Shown piece by piece: positions 8,267 to 15,886 of a DNA stretch of 64,000 bases (positions are counted from its first letter, which is position 1; each line of letters begins with the position of its first letter). The notes beneath the pieces were generated by a model. It saw only the letters and a list, made by a program, of their open reading frames with translations. It made no database searches and was not told where the DNA came from. Source of the DNA: Betaproteobacteria bacterium HGW-Betaproteobacteria-16 (GTDB lineage: Bacteria; Pseudomonadota; Gammaproteobacteria; Burkholderiales; Burkholderiaceae_C); contig PHCQ01000017.1 in the NCBI GenBank assembly GCA_002840835.1, forward strand, positions 1 to 64,000. The letters are read 5' to 3'. The position numbers were made by a program, and so were the translations under genes.

Positions 8267-9157
8267 TCAGGCCCGCACCAGCTGGAAGTCATAGGTGGCG
8301 CTGTGGTAGGGCTTGTCCATCACCCGGCCGTCGGGCGCTGTGCCGGGTTCGTGCGTGGAGAACGGCACGATCAGGCTGTTGCGCACGCCGAACACGGCGT
8401 CGGAATCGAGGTAGGGACTGTCGGCCACGAAGAGGTGCGTGGTCACGGTCTGGTGGCCGGGCGCGTAGACCTTCATGTGGATGTGGCCGGGCCGGTTCGG
8501 GTGGCGGCCCATGCGCTTGAGCATCTGTCCCACGGGGCCGTCATCAGGCACCGGGTAGTAGCTGGGCTTGATGGACCAGAAGCGGTAGTGTCCTTCGGCG
8601 TCGGTGTGGAAGCGTGCGCGCAGGCGCATGCCGGCGTCTTCGCCCATCTGCATGTCGTACACGCCTTCGCCGTCGCCGGACCACACATCCAGGCAGCAGT
8701 TGGCAATGGGCTGGCCTTCGGTGTCGGTCACACGCCCGTGGTAGTAAGCCGGCTCGCCGGGCATGTTCTCGCCGATGTCGGCACCCAGCGGCATGTCGGG
8801 AGCACCCTCCCAGTAGAACGGCCCCTGCACCGTGGCTTCGGTGGGCTTGCCGGCGCTGCCACCGTGCTCGAAAGCCTTGGCCGCCTTGAGCTGGTTGAGC
8901 GCCACCACCAGCATGGAAATGCCCAGCGTGTCCGAGAGCAGGATGAACTCCTGGCGCTTGTCGTCGCACTTCTGGCCGGTGGCGGTGAGGAACATGATGG
9001 CATTGATCCATTCCTCCTCGCTCAGCTGAACTTCACGGACAAAGGCGTGGGCATGTTTGACCAGCGCACTCATGACCTGCTTGAAACGCGGGTCCTGGCA
9101 ATCGGCCATGCGGTCGAGCACGGCCTGGGTGATGTCTTCGGCTTCGAGTTGAGCCAT
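8267..9157 (-). CDS. Intradiol ring-cleavage dioxygenase (hydroxyquinol/catechol 1,2-dioxygenase type), copy 1
   Basis: The 296-residue enzyme has the N-terminal dimerisation domain of catechol-type dioxygenases (ITQAVLDRMADCQDPRFKQV) and a catalytic beta domain. The expected Fe(III) ligands are all present: Tyr in GEGVYDMQ, Tyr in KPSYYPVPDDGPVG and the His pair in RPGHIHMKV. The family opens ortho-diphenols between the hydroxyls to a cis,cis-muconate or, from hydroxyquinol, to maleylacetate. The start at 9157 has GGAG nine bases upstream; a longer frame would run into the LysR operator. It is the first gene of the operon that runs to 3919 and is divergent from a LysR gene. The paralog is at 14619-15497. 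Confidence 0.92.
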   Translation of the reverse strand: MAQLEAEDITQAVLDRMADCQDPRFKQVMSALVKHAHAFVREVQLSEEEWINAIMFLTATGQKCDDKRQEFILLSDTLGISMLVVALNQLKAAKAFEHGGSAGKPTEATVQGPFYWEGAPDMPLGADIGENMPGEPAYYHGRVTDTEGQPIANCCLDVWSGDGEGVYDMQMGEDAGMRLRARFHTDAEGHYRFWSIKPSYYPVPDDGPVGQMLKRMGRHPNRPGHIHMKVYAPGHQTVTTHLFVADSPYLDSDAVFGVRNSLIVPFSTHEPGTAPDGRVMDKPYHSATYDFQLVRA

Positions 9158-9242
9158 GGTCTTGTCTCCGGCGTTCTTGTTTGAAACTGCCGCCAGTCTA
9201 GGCAGGGACAGGCGGCGATGGAAGTGATGATTTTCAACAGCT

Positions 9243-9263
9243 ATGATCGACGCCATCGATCAT
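9243..9263. promoter_or_regulatory. LysR-type operator between dioxygenase and LysR genes
   Basis: A perfect inverted repeat ATGATCGA, five bases, TCGATCAT contains the classical LysR box ATC-N9-GAT (T-N11-A). It sits in the 109-base divergent promoter region, only three bases before the ATG of the LysR gene, a position suited to autorepression plus activation of the dioxygenase operon. Confidence 0.75.
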
Positions 9264-9266
9264 TAA

Positions 9267-10169
9267 ATGAAAGATTTTCCCGTGGAACTCAGGCACCTGC
9301 GGTACTTCGACGCCATCGCTGAAACCCAGAACTTCACGCGCGCCGCAGAGCGTTTGCACGTCACGCAATCCACGTTGTCTCACCAGATCCGGCAGCTGGA
9401 AGAAGAGCTGGGCCTGGTGCTGTTCGACCGCAGCCACAAGAAGGTGGCGCTGACCGAAGCCGGCGAGATGCTGCGCAGCCACCTCATGCCCGCGCTGCAG
9501 CAGATCGACCGAGGCCTGCAGGCCCTGAGTCACCCGGCGGAGGCCCTGTCGGGCGAGATCCGCATCGCCGCCACTCACAGTTTCAACACGCGCCTGGTGC
9601 CGCTGTGCGTGTCGTCGTTCCTGGCGCATCACCCGGGCATCAAGGTGAGCGTGGAAGAACTCTCGGCCAGCCTGATCGCCAAGCGGCTGGCCAGTGGCCA
9701 CCTGGAACTGGGTGTCGCGTACCGGCCAGAGGACCGCTCCGAGCTGTGGTTCGAACCGCTGTACAACGAAGAGTTGAAACTGGTGGTGTCTGACCGCCAT
9801 CCCCTGGCCAGGCGGCGGCGCGTGCGCATGATCGAGTTGCACAACTGCCGCATGGTGCTTCTGCCGCGCCAGTTCTCCACTCGCTTGCTGCTGGACGATT
9901 GTTTTGAAGCGGCGGGTGCGGTGCCACTGGTGATTGCTGAACTCAATTCGATTGCACCCATGATCGAGCTCATCCGCCAGACCGACCTGGCCGGCATCAT
10001 TGCAGAAACCGCCGTGTCGCCGGCGGCAGACCTGCGCGCGATCCCGATCGAGGACCCCACGCCGATCCGCACGCCAGGGCTGCTTTGGAAAAAGGGGGCG
10101 AACCGGTCGCCCATGGTCAAGCACATGGCATCCCTCATCCGGCGTGCGGCCAGCGGGCATGCCGGATGA
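9267..10169 (+). CDS. LysR-type transcriptional regulator of the adjacent dioxygenase operon
   Basis: The 300-residue protein has an N-terminal winged helix (LRHLRYFDAIAETQNFTRAA, then HVTQSTLSHQIRQLEEELG) and a periplasmic-binding-like effector domain from about residue 95. It is divergent from the intradiol dioxygenase operon and has a perfect LysR box in the shared promoter. The start could instead be GTG at 9282, which would give the common family opening MELRHLRYF; neither start has a strong ribosome site. The natural effector is probably the ring-cleavage substrate or product. Its stop is 11 bases from that of the convergent RutE-like gene. Confidence 0.92.
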   Translation: MKDFPVELRHLRYFDAIAETQNFTRAAERLHVTQSTLSHQIRQLEEELGLVLFDRSHKKVALTEAGEMLRSHLMPALQQIDRGLQALSHPAEALSGEIRIAATHSFNTRLVPLCVSSFLAHHPGIKVSVEELSASLIAKRLASGHLELGVAYRPEDRSELWFEPLYNEELKLVVSDRHPLARRRRVRMIELHNCRMVLLPRQFSTRLLLDDCFEAAGAVPLVIAELNSIAPMIELIRQTDLAGIIAETAVSPAADLRAIPIEDPTPIRTPGLLWKKGANRSPMVKHMASLIRRAASGHAG

Positions 10170-10180
10170 TCAAGATCTGA

Positions 10181-10768
10181 TCAGAGCACCTGACAGGCCT
10201 CTTCAAACGACAGGCGCGGATTGCGGTTGAACAACAGGCTGTCGTCGCCGTAGCCCAGGTTGATCAGGAAGTTGGCCTTCCAGCGTCCGTCGGGGAAGAA
10301 CTCAGCATCGACCTTGGCGAGGTCGACGCCGCTCATGGGCCCACAGTCCAGCCCCACGGCACGGGCGGCCAGAATGAAATAAGCACCGCCCAGCGTGCCG
10401 TTGCGGCTGGCGGTGGCGCTGGCCAGGGCCGCATTGCCTTCGAAATTTTCTTTCGCGCCTTCGCGGTGCCAGACCTTGGGCATGAATTCATAGAACTTCG
10501 TGTCGGTGGCCACGATCACGGTCACCGGTGCACTGCGCGTCTTGTCCAGGTTGCCCGGCGTCATGGCCGGTAGCAGGCGCTCGCGGGCAGGCTGCGAATT
10601 CAGGAACACGTAGCGCGTGGGCTGGGTGTTCATGGAGGTCGGGGCCAGGGCCGCCAGTTCGTAGACGCGCCGCAGCAGTTCGGGTGCCACGGGTTTGTCG
10701 AGGAAGCCATTGGCGGTGCGCGCCTTCAGGAACAGGGTGTCAAGCGCGGCAGGGTCGATGGGGTTCAT
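10181..10768 (-). CDS. RutE-type nitroreductase family protein (putative malonic semialdehyde reductase)
   Basis: The 195-residue product belongs to the FMN-dependent nitroreductase fold and matches the RutE branch: ARTANGFLDKPVAPELLRRV, APTSMNTQPTRYVFLNS, GTLGGAYFILAARAVGLDCG and PMSGVDLAKVDAEFF. RutE of E. coli reduces malonic semialdehyde to 3-hydroxypropionate in pyrimidine breakdown. No other rut genes are here; instead it closes the second catabolic operon after YciI and Dabb genes, so it may reduce another semialdehyde or a quinone-like intermediate. Length is normal for the branch. Confidence 0.8.
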   Translation of the reverse strand: MNPIDPAALDTLFLKARTANGFLDKPVAPELLRRVYELAALAPTSMNTQPTRYVFLNSQPARERLLPAMTPGNLDKTRSAPVTVIVATDTKFYEFMPKVWHREGAKENFEGNAALASATASRNGTLGGAYFILAARAVGLDCGPMSGVDLAKVDAEFFPDGRWKANFLINLGYGDDSLLFNRNPRLSFEEACQVL

Positions 10769-10783
10769 GGGAGAGAGGTCCTT

Positions 10784-11083
10784 TCAAGGAATGTAGTCAA
10801 CCTGGTGGCGGGTGATGCGCAGGCCTTCGAGCTCCTGACGCACGCGCGTGTGTTCGGGGTGGATGGCGTATTCGGCCAGCGCCTGCAGCGAATCAAATTC
10901 GGAGTACAGCACCACGTCGCAGGCGTAGTCGACGTGGCTCAGGTCCACACCGATCTCGAGCTTGCGCAGACCTGGGATGCGCTGGCTGATGCCTTCAAAC
11001 GCCGCCTTGATGCGCAAGGCATTGCGTTGGCGTTCGGCCGGATCAATGCCCAGCACGTTCCACATCACAATGTGTTTGATCAT
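10784..11083 (-). CDS. Dabb (stress-responsive A/B barrel) domain protein
   Basis: This 99-residue product (MIKHIVMWNVLGIDPAERQ) shows the ferredoxin-like alpha/beta barrel pattern of the Dabb family, with the conserved start IKHIVMW and the segment HVDYACDVVLYSEFDS followed by YAIHPEHTRV. Dabb proteins form dimers and include small enzymes and proteins attached to aromatic or polyketide pathways. The start at 11083 excludes 15 unlike residues. It is nine bases from the YciI gene upstream and within the operon of dioxygenase copy 2. A role as lactone isomerase or cyclase is possible but is only inference. Confidence 0.8.
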   Translation of the reverse strand: MIKHIVMWNVLGIDPAERQRNALRIKAAFEGISQRIPGLRKLEIGVDLSHVDYACDVVLYSEFDSLQALAEYAIHPEHTRVRQELEGLRITRHQVDYIP

Positions 11084-11091
11084 GGGATCTC

Positions 11092-11397
11092 TCACACGAC
11101 AGGCGGGAAACCGGCCTTCTGCGGCCACAGGTTCTGGAACGCATGCAACTGCACACTGGCGTACAGGCCTGCCTTGGTGAACGGCTCATCGGCCTGCCAC
11201 TGCATCGCAGCTTCGCGGCTGTCGAAGTCGATGGCCAGCACGCTGCCGATCATCGTGGCGCCGTCGTCGCTCAGCAGTGGCCCGGCAAAGGCGATGCGCT
11301 CGGCCATGGCGCCCAGGTAGGCCTTGTGTTCGGGTCGCAGACGCTGGCGCAGGGCCAGGCCGTCAGGCTTGTCGAGCAGGTGGAAGACGTAGATCAT
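11092..11397 (-). CDS. YciI family protein
   Basis: The 101-residue product (MIYVFHLLDKPDGLALRQRL) has the YCII layout: a first beta strand, RPEHKAYLGAM with the conserved His, FAGPLLSDDGATMIGSV and a later EAAMQWQADEPFTKAGLY with the family Asp-Glu-Pro-Phe. YCII proteins are related to muconolactone isomerase folds and some act in aromatic degradation. It lies between DctM and the Dabb gene in the second dioxygenase operon, which supports a role in rearranging a ring-cleavage product. Confidence 0.85.
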   Translation of the reverse strand: MIYVFHLLDKPDGLALRQRLRPEHKAYLGAMAERIAFAGPLLSDDGATMIGSVLAIDFDSREAAMQWQADEPFTKAGLYASVQLHAFQNLWPQKAGFPPVV

Positions 11398-11418
11398 GGT
11401 GTCGGGGCGCAAAGCGCG

Positions 11419-12738
11419 TCACATGCGGGCCAGCCAGGTGGACAGGCCGGGGAACAGGGCCAGGATGAACAGGGCCAGCACCATCATCAACACGAATGGA
11501 AACGTGCCCGCAAAAATGTCGCGGATGGTGATGGCCGGGTTGTTGAGTGCGCTCTTGACGGTGTAGACCGACACACCAAACGGTGGCGTGAGCAGGCCGA
11601 TCTCCACGGCCAGTACGGTCAGCACACCAAACCAGATCAGGTCCATGTTGAAAGCCGCTGCAATGGGCAGCACGATGGGCAACATGATCAGCATGATCGA
11701 CACCGAGTCGATGATGCAGCCCAGCAGCACCACCATGACGATGTAGGCAAACAGGAAAGCCCAGGGACCCAGACCCATCTGGGTGATGCTTTCGGTGATG
11801 GCTGCGGGCATGCCGGTCATGGCCAGCATGCGACTGTAGAGGGATGCTGCAGCAATCAGGAACAACACGGCCACCGACACATAGCCGGTTTCGGTGAGCA
11901 CGTTCCACAGCTTGCGCCAGGTGAGCCGACGCCGGATGATGGCGATGAGGAACGCGCCAGCCGCACCCACGGCCCCGGCCTCGGTCGGTGTGAAGAAGCC
12001 GCTGTACAGCCCCCCCAGCACCAGCATCACCAGCAGCAGAATGGGCACGAACTTCACCGCCGCAGTGGCCAGGGTCTCGGTCTCCACGTCGGCGTCGGCC
12101 TTCTGCACACCGCCCTGGAAGATCTTGCTCGGGAACACGTAGGCGAACACCAGAATCAGCGTGGCGAACATGCCAGCGAGCAGCAGACCGGGAATGATGC
12201 CGGCCAGGAACATGCGGCCAATGGACTCTTCGGCGATCACGCCGTAGATGATCATCAGCAGCGAGGGTGGAATGAGCATGCCCAGCACCGAAGAGCCCGC
12301 CACCACGCCCACCGAAAACCGTGGCGTGTAGCCATGGCGGATCATCTCCGGCACCGCCACCTTGGTGAACACCGAGGCCGACGCAATGGAGATGCCGGTG
12401 ATGGCGGCGAACACCGCGTTGGCGCCCACCGTGGCCAGGCCCAGGCCACCGCGCAACCGGCGCAGCAGCCACTGGAACACATCAAACGTGTCCCGCCCCA
12501 CCCCACTCACGCTCACGAACATGCCCATGAGCACGAACAGCGGCACCACGCCGAAGAGGTAGTCGCGGATGGCGTCGTTGGCGGCAGCGCCCACGAAGCG
12601 GGCGGCGATTTCGGGTGAGCGGATCACCCACACCGCCGCGAACGACGTGACGATCAGCGCCACACCGATGTGCATGCCCAGCACGATGAGGACCAGCATG
12701 GCGCCGATGGCCATGAAGCCCAGGGTGAGATCGCTCAT
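11419..12738 (-). CDS. TRAP transporter large permease, DctM family
   Basis: The 439-residue integral membrane protein has about 12 hydrophobic helices. Family landmarks include VPLFVLMGMFVSVSGV, GSSVLGMLIPPSLLMIIYGV and EIGLLTPPFGVSVYTVKSAL. It drives Na+-coupled import of an organic acid delivered by a DctP receptor. The start at 12738 overlaps the stop of the DctQ gene (ATGA), which decides it against a much longer open frame. It is the only large TRAP permease in the window, although two DctP receptors are present. Confidence 0.93.
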   Translation of the reverse strand: MSDLTLGFMAIGAMLVLIVLGMHIGVALIVTSFAAVWVIRSPEIAARFVGAAANDAIRDYLFGVVPLFVLMGMFVSVSGVGRDTFDVFQWLLRRLRGGLGLATVGANAVFAAITGISIASASVFTKVAVPEMIRHGYTPRFSVGVVAGSSVLGMLIPPSLLMIIYGVIAEESIGRMFLAGIIPGLLLAGMFATLILVFAYVFPSKIFQGGVQKADADVETETLATAAVKFVPILLLVMLVLGGLYSGFFTPTEAGAVGAAGAFLIAIIRRRLTWRKLWNVLTETGYVSVAVLFLIAAASLYSRMLAMTGMPAAITESITQMGLGPWAFLFAYIVMVVLLGCIIDSVSIMLIMLPIVLPIAAAFNMDLIWFGVLTVLAVEIGLLTPPFGVSVYTVKSALNNPAITIRDIFAGTFPFVLMMVLALFILALFPGLSTWLARM

Positions 12739-13304
12739 CCCTGCGCTCCCCGGTTCGGCGCCTGCGCGCTGCTGCGCAGGTCGTGCCACGTGAGCAGGGC
12801 GTACTGCAGCGCCGCCAGCCCTGCGCCCAGCACCACCACAAAGCGCATGGGCCAGGTGGGGAAGGTGAAGACGCCTTCGATGCCGAGGAACTCGTCGTTT
12901 GCCCACGACCGCACGGCAATCGGCCAGGTCGCGTAGGCGATCAGGCCGCAGGCAAAGACGCCGAACAGCGAGAACACGGCCCGCAGTCGCAGCGCGATGC
13001 GCGGATGGCTGAGCAGCAACGGATCAAGGAACAAATCGGCCCGGCTCATGCGCCCGTGGCGCAAGGTGCTGGGCAGCTGCAGGAACACGATGATGATGAT
13101 CGACGCCGCCACCATCTCGGCCACACCGTCAATCGGCTGGTTGAACGCATTGCGCATCAACACATCGGCACACATCAGCAGCATCACCGCCGCGATCACC
13201 AGCGACCCCGCTCCGTTGAGCCCGTCCACCAGAAACCCGAACGGACTGCTTGGCGCCGAGGGTAGTGGCCCCTCATCGAGATTGGTATTGGCTTCGTAAC
13301 TCAT
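12735..13304 (-). CDS. TRAP transporter small permease, DctQ family
   Basis: The 189-residue product has four predicted membrane helices and the typical DctQ segment MLLMCADVLMRNAFNQPIDG followed by LPSTLRHGRMSRADLF. Its stop overlaps the DctM start, so the two are probably translated together. Repeat copy B and about 190 bases separate it from the receptor gene upstream. The N-terminal 25 residues are polar and probably cytoplasmic. Confidence 0.92.
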   Translation of the reverse strand: MSYEANTNLDEGPLPSAPSSPFGFLVDGLNGAGSLVIAAVMLLMCADVLMRNAFNQPIDGVAEMVAASIIIIVFLQLPSTLRHGRMSRADLFLDPLLLSHPRIALRLRAVFSLFGVFACGLIAYATWPIAVRSWANDEFLGIEGVFTFPTWPMRFVVVLGAGLAALQYALLTWHDLRSSAQAPNRGAQG

Positions 13305-13389
13305 AAGGCAAGGCCCAGGAAAGAACAGCGAAGGTCAGACAGCGGCATTCGAAAGCAGCAAGAAGCGATGGAGTGCAAACCCGCTAAGT

Positions 13390-13480
13390 CCAGGGTCACC
13401 GCGGAACCGGCTTTGCCGGGCCGCTGGTGACGCCCCCCTTCCAGGGGGGTGACGCCGAAGGCGGCGCGGGGGGTAGTCCA
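13390..13480 (+). repeat. Dispersed hairpin-rich intergenic repeat, copy B
   Basis: This copy contains the full core GAACCGGCTTTGCCGGGCC and a CCCCCC/GGGGGG hairpin. Its G-rich end faces the DctP stop at 13493. It lies between the receptor gene and dctQ, inside the TRAP operon. Confidence 0.82.
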
Positions 13481-13492
13481 TCCAGAGCGGGC

Positions 13493-14590
13493 TCACAGCC
13501 CGCGATCCCAGTCCCGCAACGGCTTGGCCCCGCGCTTGCGCAGCTCCTCCATGTAGGTCTTCACGATCTGCGCCGCCGGCCCACGCGACGCATTCGCCTT
13601 GGTCCATTCAGCGGCGATGTCGGGCATGGTGCTGGCCCACTTCTCGCGCTCACCAGGCGCCATCGGCGCCACCTTCACCGGCACACTCTGGCTGGCGCCC
13701 TGGGTCTGGATGGACTTCAGCGCGGCTTCGTAGCGCTGCATGAGCGTATCGCCCAGCGTCTTCGAATACATCAACCCCACGTCCTTGATGATCTTCTGCA
13801 CCTCGGGTGGCAGCGCACCGAAGCTGTCCTTGTTCATGGCCATGCCGCCGTTGTAGAGCGCGCCGATGTCCACCGTGGTCACGTAGGGTGCGACCTCATA
13901 GATCTTGTTCGGAAGGATGCCGGTGGCAATCGAAATGGTGCCCTCGCTCACACCCGTCTGTATGTCGGTGTAGTAGCTGGTGAGCGAGCCGTCCACCGGC
14001 ACCGCACCCGAACCCTTGAGCCACAGGCCCACGGCGCCCGGGGCCGAGATCTTCTTGCCGCTCAGATCGGCGTAGGTCGCGATGGGCGCCTTGGTGAACA
14101 GGTGGTAGGTGTCCACGCCGCTGGCGCCCAGGAACACCACGTTGTTGCGGTCCCACTCGGCCTTGAGGGCGGGCACCGATTCGTTCATCTGGTTGGCTAC
14201 CTCCAGGATGGTGCGCACATCACCGGTGGCAAACGGCGTGACGGTGGCGAACTGGGTCAGCGGCATCTTGGCCGATTCCAGGTTGGCGAACACCCAGCCA
14301 ATGTCGGCAATGCCGGAGCCCACGCTGGTGAGCGTGGCGTTCATCTTGTAGAGCTGGCCACCGTAGGCCTCTTTCCATTCGATCTTGTAGCCCTTGTTCA
14401 GCGCTTCGACGCGCTTGGTCACTTCAGGAATGAAGAGCGTGCTCATCAGCCCCACCCAGGGAAGCGTGGCCGGGTGGCTGGAGGCCACGGTGAGTTTGAA
14501 GGTCTGCTGGGCCTGTGCGGCGCCGTGCATGCCGGCGGCCATCAGAGCGGTGGCCAAGGCAGTGGCCACAAAAGTGCGCTTCTTCATCAT
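13493..14590 (-). CDS. TRAP transporter substrate-binding protein, DctP family (receptor 2)
   Basis: The 365-residue periplasmic receptor has an N-terminal signal (MMKKRTFVATALATALMAAG) cleaved near AQA-QQ. It shares with the receptor at 3919-5013 the segments KLTVASSHPATLPWVG, ATLTSVGSGIADIGWVF and TDIQTGVSEG, marking the pair as paralogs. GGAG eight bases before 14590 supports that ATG; the open frame runs far upstream but overlaps the dioxygenase gene and is ignored. It is followed by dctQ and dctM, so this is the cognate receptor of the complete TRAP system, probably for an aromatic or dicarboxylic acid. Confidence 0.93.
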   Translation of the reverse strand: MMKKRTFVATALATALMAAGMHGAAQAQQTFKLTVASSHPATLPWVGLMSTLFIPEVTKRVEALNKGYKIEWKEAYGGQLYKMNATLTSVGSGIADIGWVFANLESAKMPLTQFATVTPFATGDVRTILEVANQMNESVPALKAEWDRNNVVFLGASGVDTYHLFTKAPIATYADLSGKKISAPGAVGLWLKGSGAVPVDGSLTSYYTDIQTGVSEGTISIATGILPNKIYEVAPYVTTVDIGALYNGGMAMNKDSFGALPPEVQKIIKDVGLMYSKTLGDTLMQRYEAALKSIQTQGASQSVPVKVAPMAPGEREKWASTMPDIAAEWTKANASRGPAAQIVKTYMEELRKRGAKPLRDWDRGL

Positions 14591-14618
14591 GCTGTTGTCT
14601 CCTGTTGTGTGGGCCTGT

Positions 14619-15497
14619 TCAGGCCGTGGGTGAAGCTTCGGTCGGTCGGGTGAGCGGTGGCGCCTGTGTGCTCGCACGGTGCAGGACGAAATCAAAGTCG
14701 AGGCTGTAGCTGCCGTCTGGCTGCTGCACCCAGTCGGCCACCAGCGACTGGCGCACGCCGAACACGGCGTCCGAATCGAGGTAGGGGTCACCGTTGCGGA
14801 ACACGTGGGTCACCAGGGTCTGGTAGCCAGGTGCCTGGATGCGGAAGTGCAGGTGCGCCGGGCGCCAGGGGTGGCGCTTCGTGGCGCGCAGCATCTCGCC
14901 CACCGGGCCGTCGTCGGGAATCGGGTAGGGCTCGGCGACCACGCTCTGGAAATGGAAGCGGCCATCGGCACCACTGCGCAGCACCCCGCGGCCCTGCGCG
15001 TGCAGCAGGTCCTCGCGCTGCACGTCGTACTTGCCTTCGGCGTCAGCCTGCCAGACGTCGATCACCGCGCCGACCACCGGCGTGCCATCCAGCGCGCGCA
15101 CACTGCCGCGCACCGTGCAAGGCTGGCCGGGCGCGCCATTGGCGACGTCGGCGCCGTGTTCAAAGTGCGGCGCGCCTTCCACGTGGAAAGGGCCGAACAC
15201 GGTGGCTTCTGTGCAGCCTTTGGGTTTGTCGTTGTTCAGCGCCACCGTGAGCATGGACAGGCCCAGCGTGTCGGACAGCAGAATGAATTCCTGCCGCTGG
15301 TCGTCACAGGTGTGTCCCACGCGGGTGAGAAAGTCGACGCCGTAGGCCCACTCGGCCTCGGTGAGTTTCACCTCGCGGGCGAAGGCATGCAGGTGCTGCA
15401 CCAGACTGGTCAGCACCTGCTTCAGGCGCGGGTCAGGCGTCTGTGCCAGGCGGGCGATCACCGCCTGTGTGATGTTGTATTGGTCGAGGTTGCGCAC
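14619..15497 (-). CDS. Intradiol ring-cleavage dioxygenase (hydroxyquinol/catechol 1,2-dioxygenase type), copy 2
   Basis: The 292-residue enzyme is a paralog of the one at 8267-9157. It keeps the N-terminal domain (NITQAVIARLAQTPDPRLKQV) and all four expected iron ligands: Tyr in AEGKYDVQ, Tyr in AEPYPIPDDGPVG and the His pair in RPAHLHFRI. It is the first gene of an operon with dctP, dctQ, dctM, yciI, dabb and the RutE-like gene. It is divergent from a LysR gene across an insertion of a MITE-like element. The two dioxygenases differ enough to suggest different ring substrates; which one takes hydroxyquinol is not decided by sequence. Confidence 0.92.
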   Translation of the reverse strand: MRNLDQYNITQAVIARLAQTPDPRLKQVLTSLVQHLHAFAREVKLTEAEWAYGVDFLTRVGHTCDDQRQEFILLSDTLGLSMLTVALNNDKPKGCTEATVFGPFHVEGAPHFEHGADVANGAPGQPCTVRGSVRALDGTPVVGAVIDVWQADAEGKYDVQREDLLHAQGRGVLRSGADGRFHFQSVVAEPYPIPDDGPVGEMLRATKRHPWRPAHLHFRIQAPGYQTLVTHVFRNGDPYLDSDAVFGVRQSLVADWVQQPDGSYSLDFDFVLHRASTQAPPLTRPTEASPTA

Positions 15498-15517
15498 CGT
15501 TGTCTCCTGCGGGCGGC

Positions 15518-15540
15518 GTGGGCCACCTTGTGTGGCTCAC
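15518..15540. promoter_or_regulatory. Imperfect palindrome upstream of dioxygenase copy 2
   Basis: GTGGGCCAC, five bases, GTGGCTCAC form a nine-base inverted repeat with one mismatch, beginning 21 bases before the dioxygenase start on the minus strand. Position and symmetry suit a regulator site for the operon, but it lacks the ATC-N9-GAT form seen at the sister operon. Confidence 0.4.
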
Positions 15541-15610
15541 AATGTAGGCCGCAGGGCGCTGAATGAGAATGCCGGGGGCTGAAAAGACTTTTCCGGCACG
15601 CGAAACAACC

Positions 15611-15878
15611 AGGGCCTGTTCACGCTGTTTTTCCAAGATGCGTTGCGGATCAAAAAGGCCATGCGCAAGGTGCGAAACGCAGCCGGGGTCGCCCCCCGGC
15701 AAGGCTTCGCAACGCCGCGCATGGCCTTTTTGGCCGCAACCCGAAGGGAATGGGTTGAAAACAGCGCCATTCGTCGTTGCACTCCTAGGCCAGACTCCCA
15801 GTCTGGCCGTCGTCGCGCGCCTAGACTGGCGCTGTTTTCAACCCATTCGCACTTGGAAAAACAGTGTGAACAGGCCCT
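15611..15878. mobile_element. MITE-like element, copy 1
   Basis: The 268-bp element has 27-bp terminal inverted repeats (15611-15637 and 15852-15878) beginning AGGGCCTGTTCAC, with one mismatch. Inside lie three more inverted pairs: AAAAAGGCCATGCGC with its complement at 15717-15731, GGGTTGAAAACAGCGCCA with its complement at 15827-15844, and GGCCAGACT around CCC. There is no transposase. It fills most of 15498-15886, between the dioxygenase and LysR genes, and ends eight bases before the LysR ATG. A near-identical copy lies at 29380-29647. Confidence 0.85.
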
Positions 15879-15886
15879 AGACAACA

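Noticed and set aside
11143..12618. Long His/Gln-rich open frame opposite dctM
   Set aside because: Composition is that of an antisense frame of a membrane-protein gene and no domain is visible.
13390..13480. Dispersed repeats as simple Rho-independent terminators
   Set aside because: They lack a U run and several lie inside operons whose downstream genes have no other obvious promoter.
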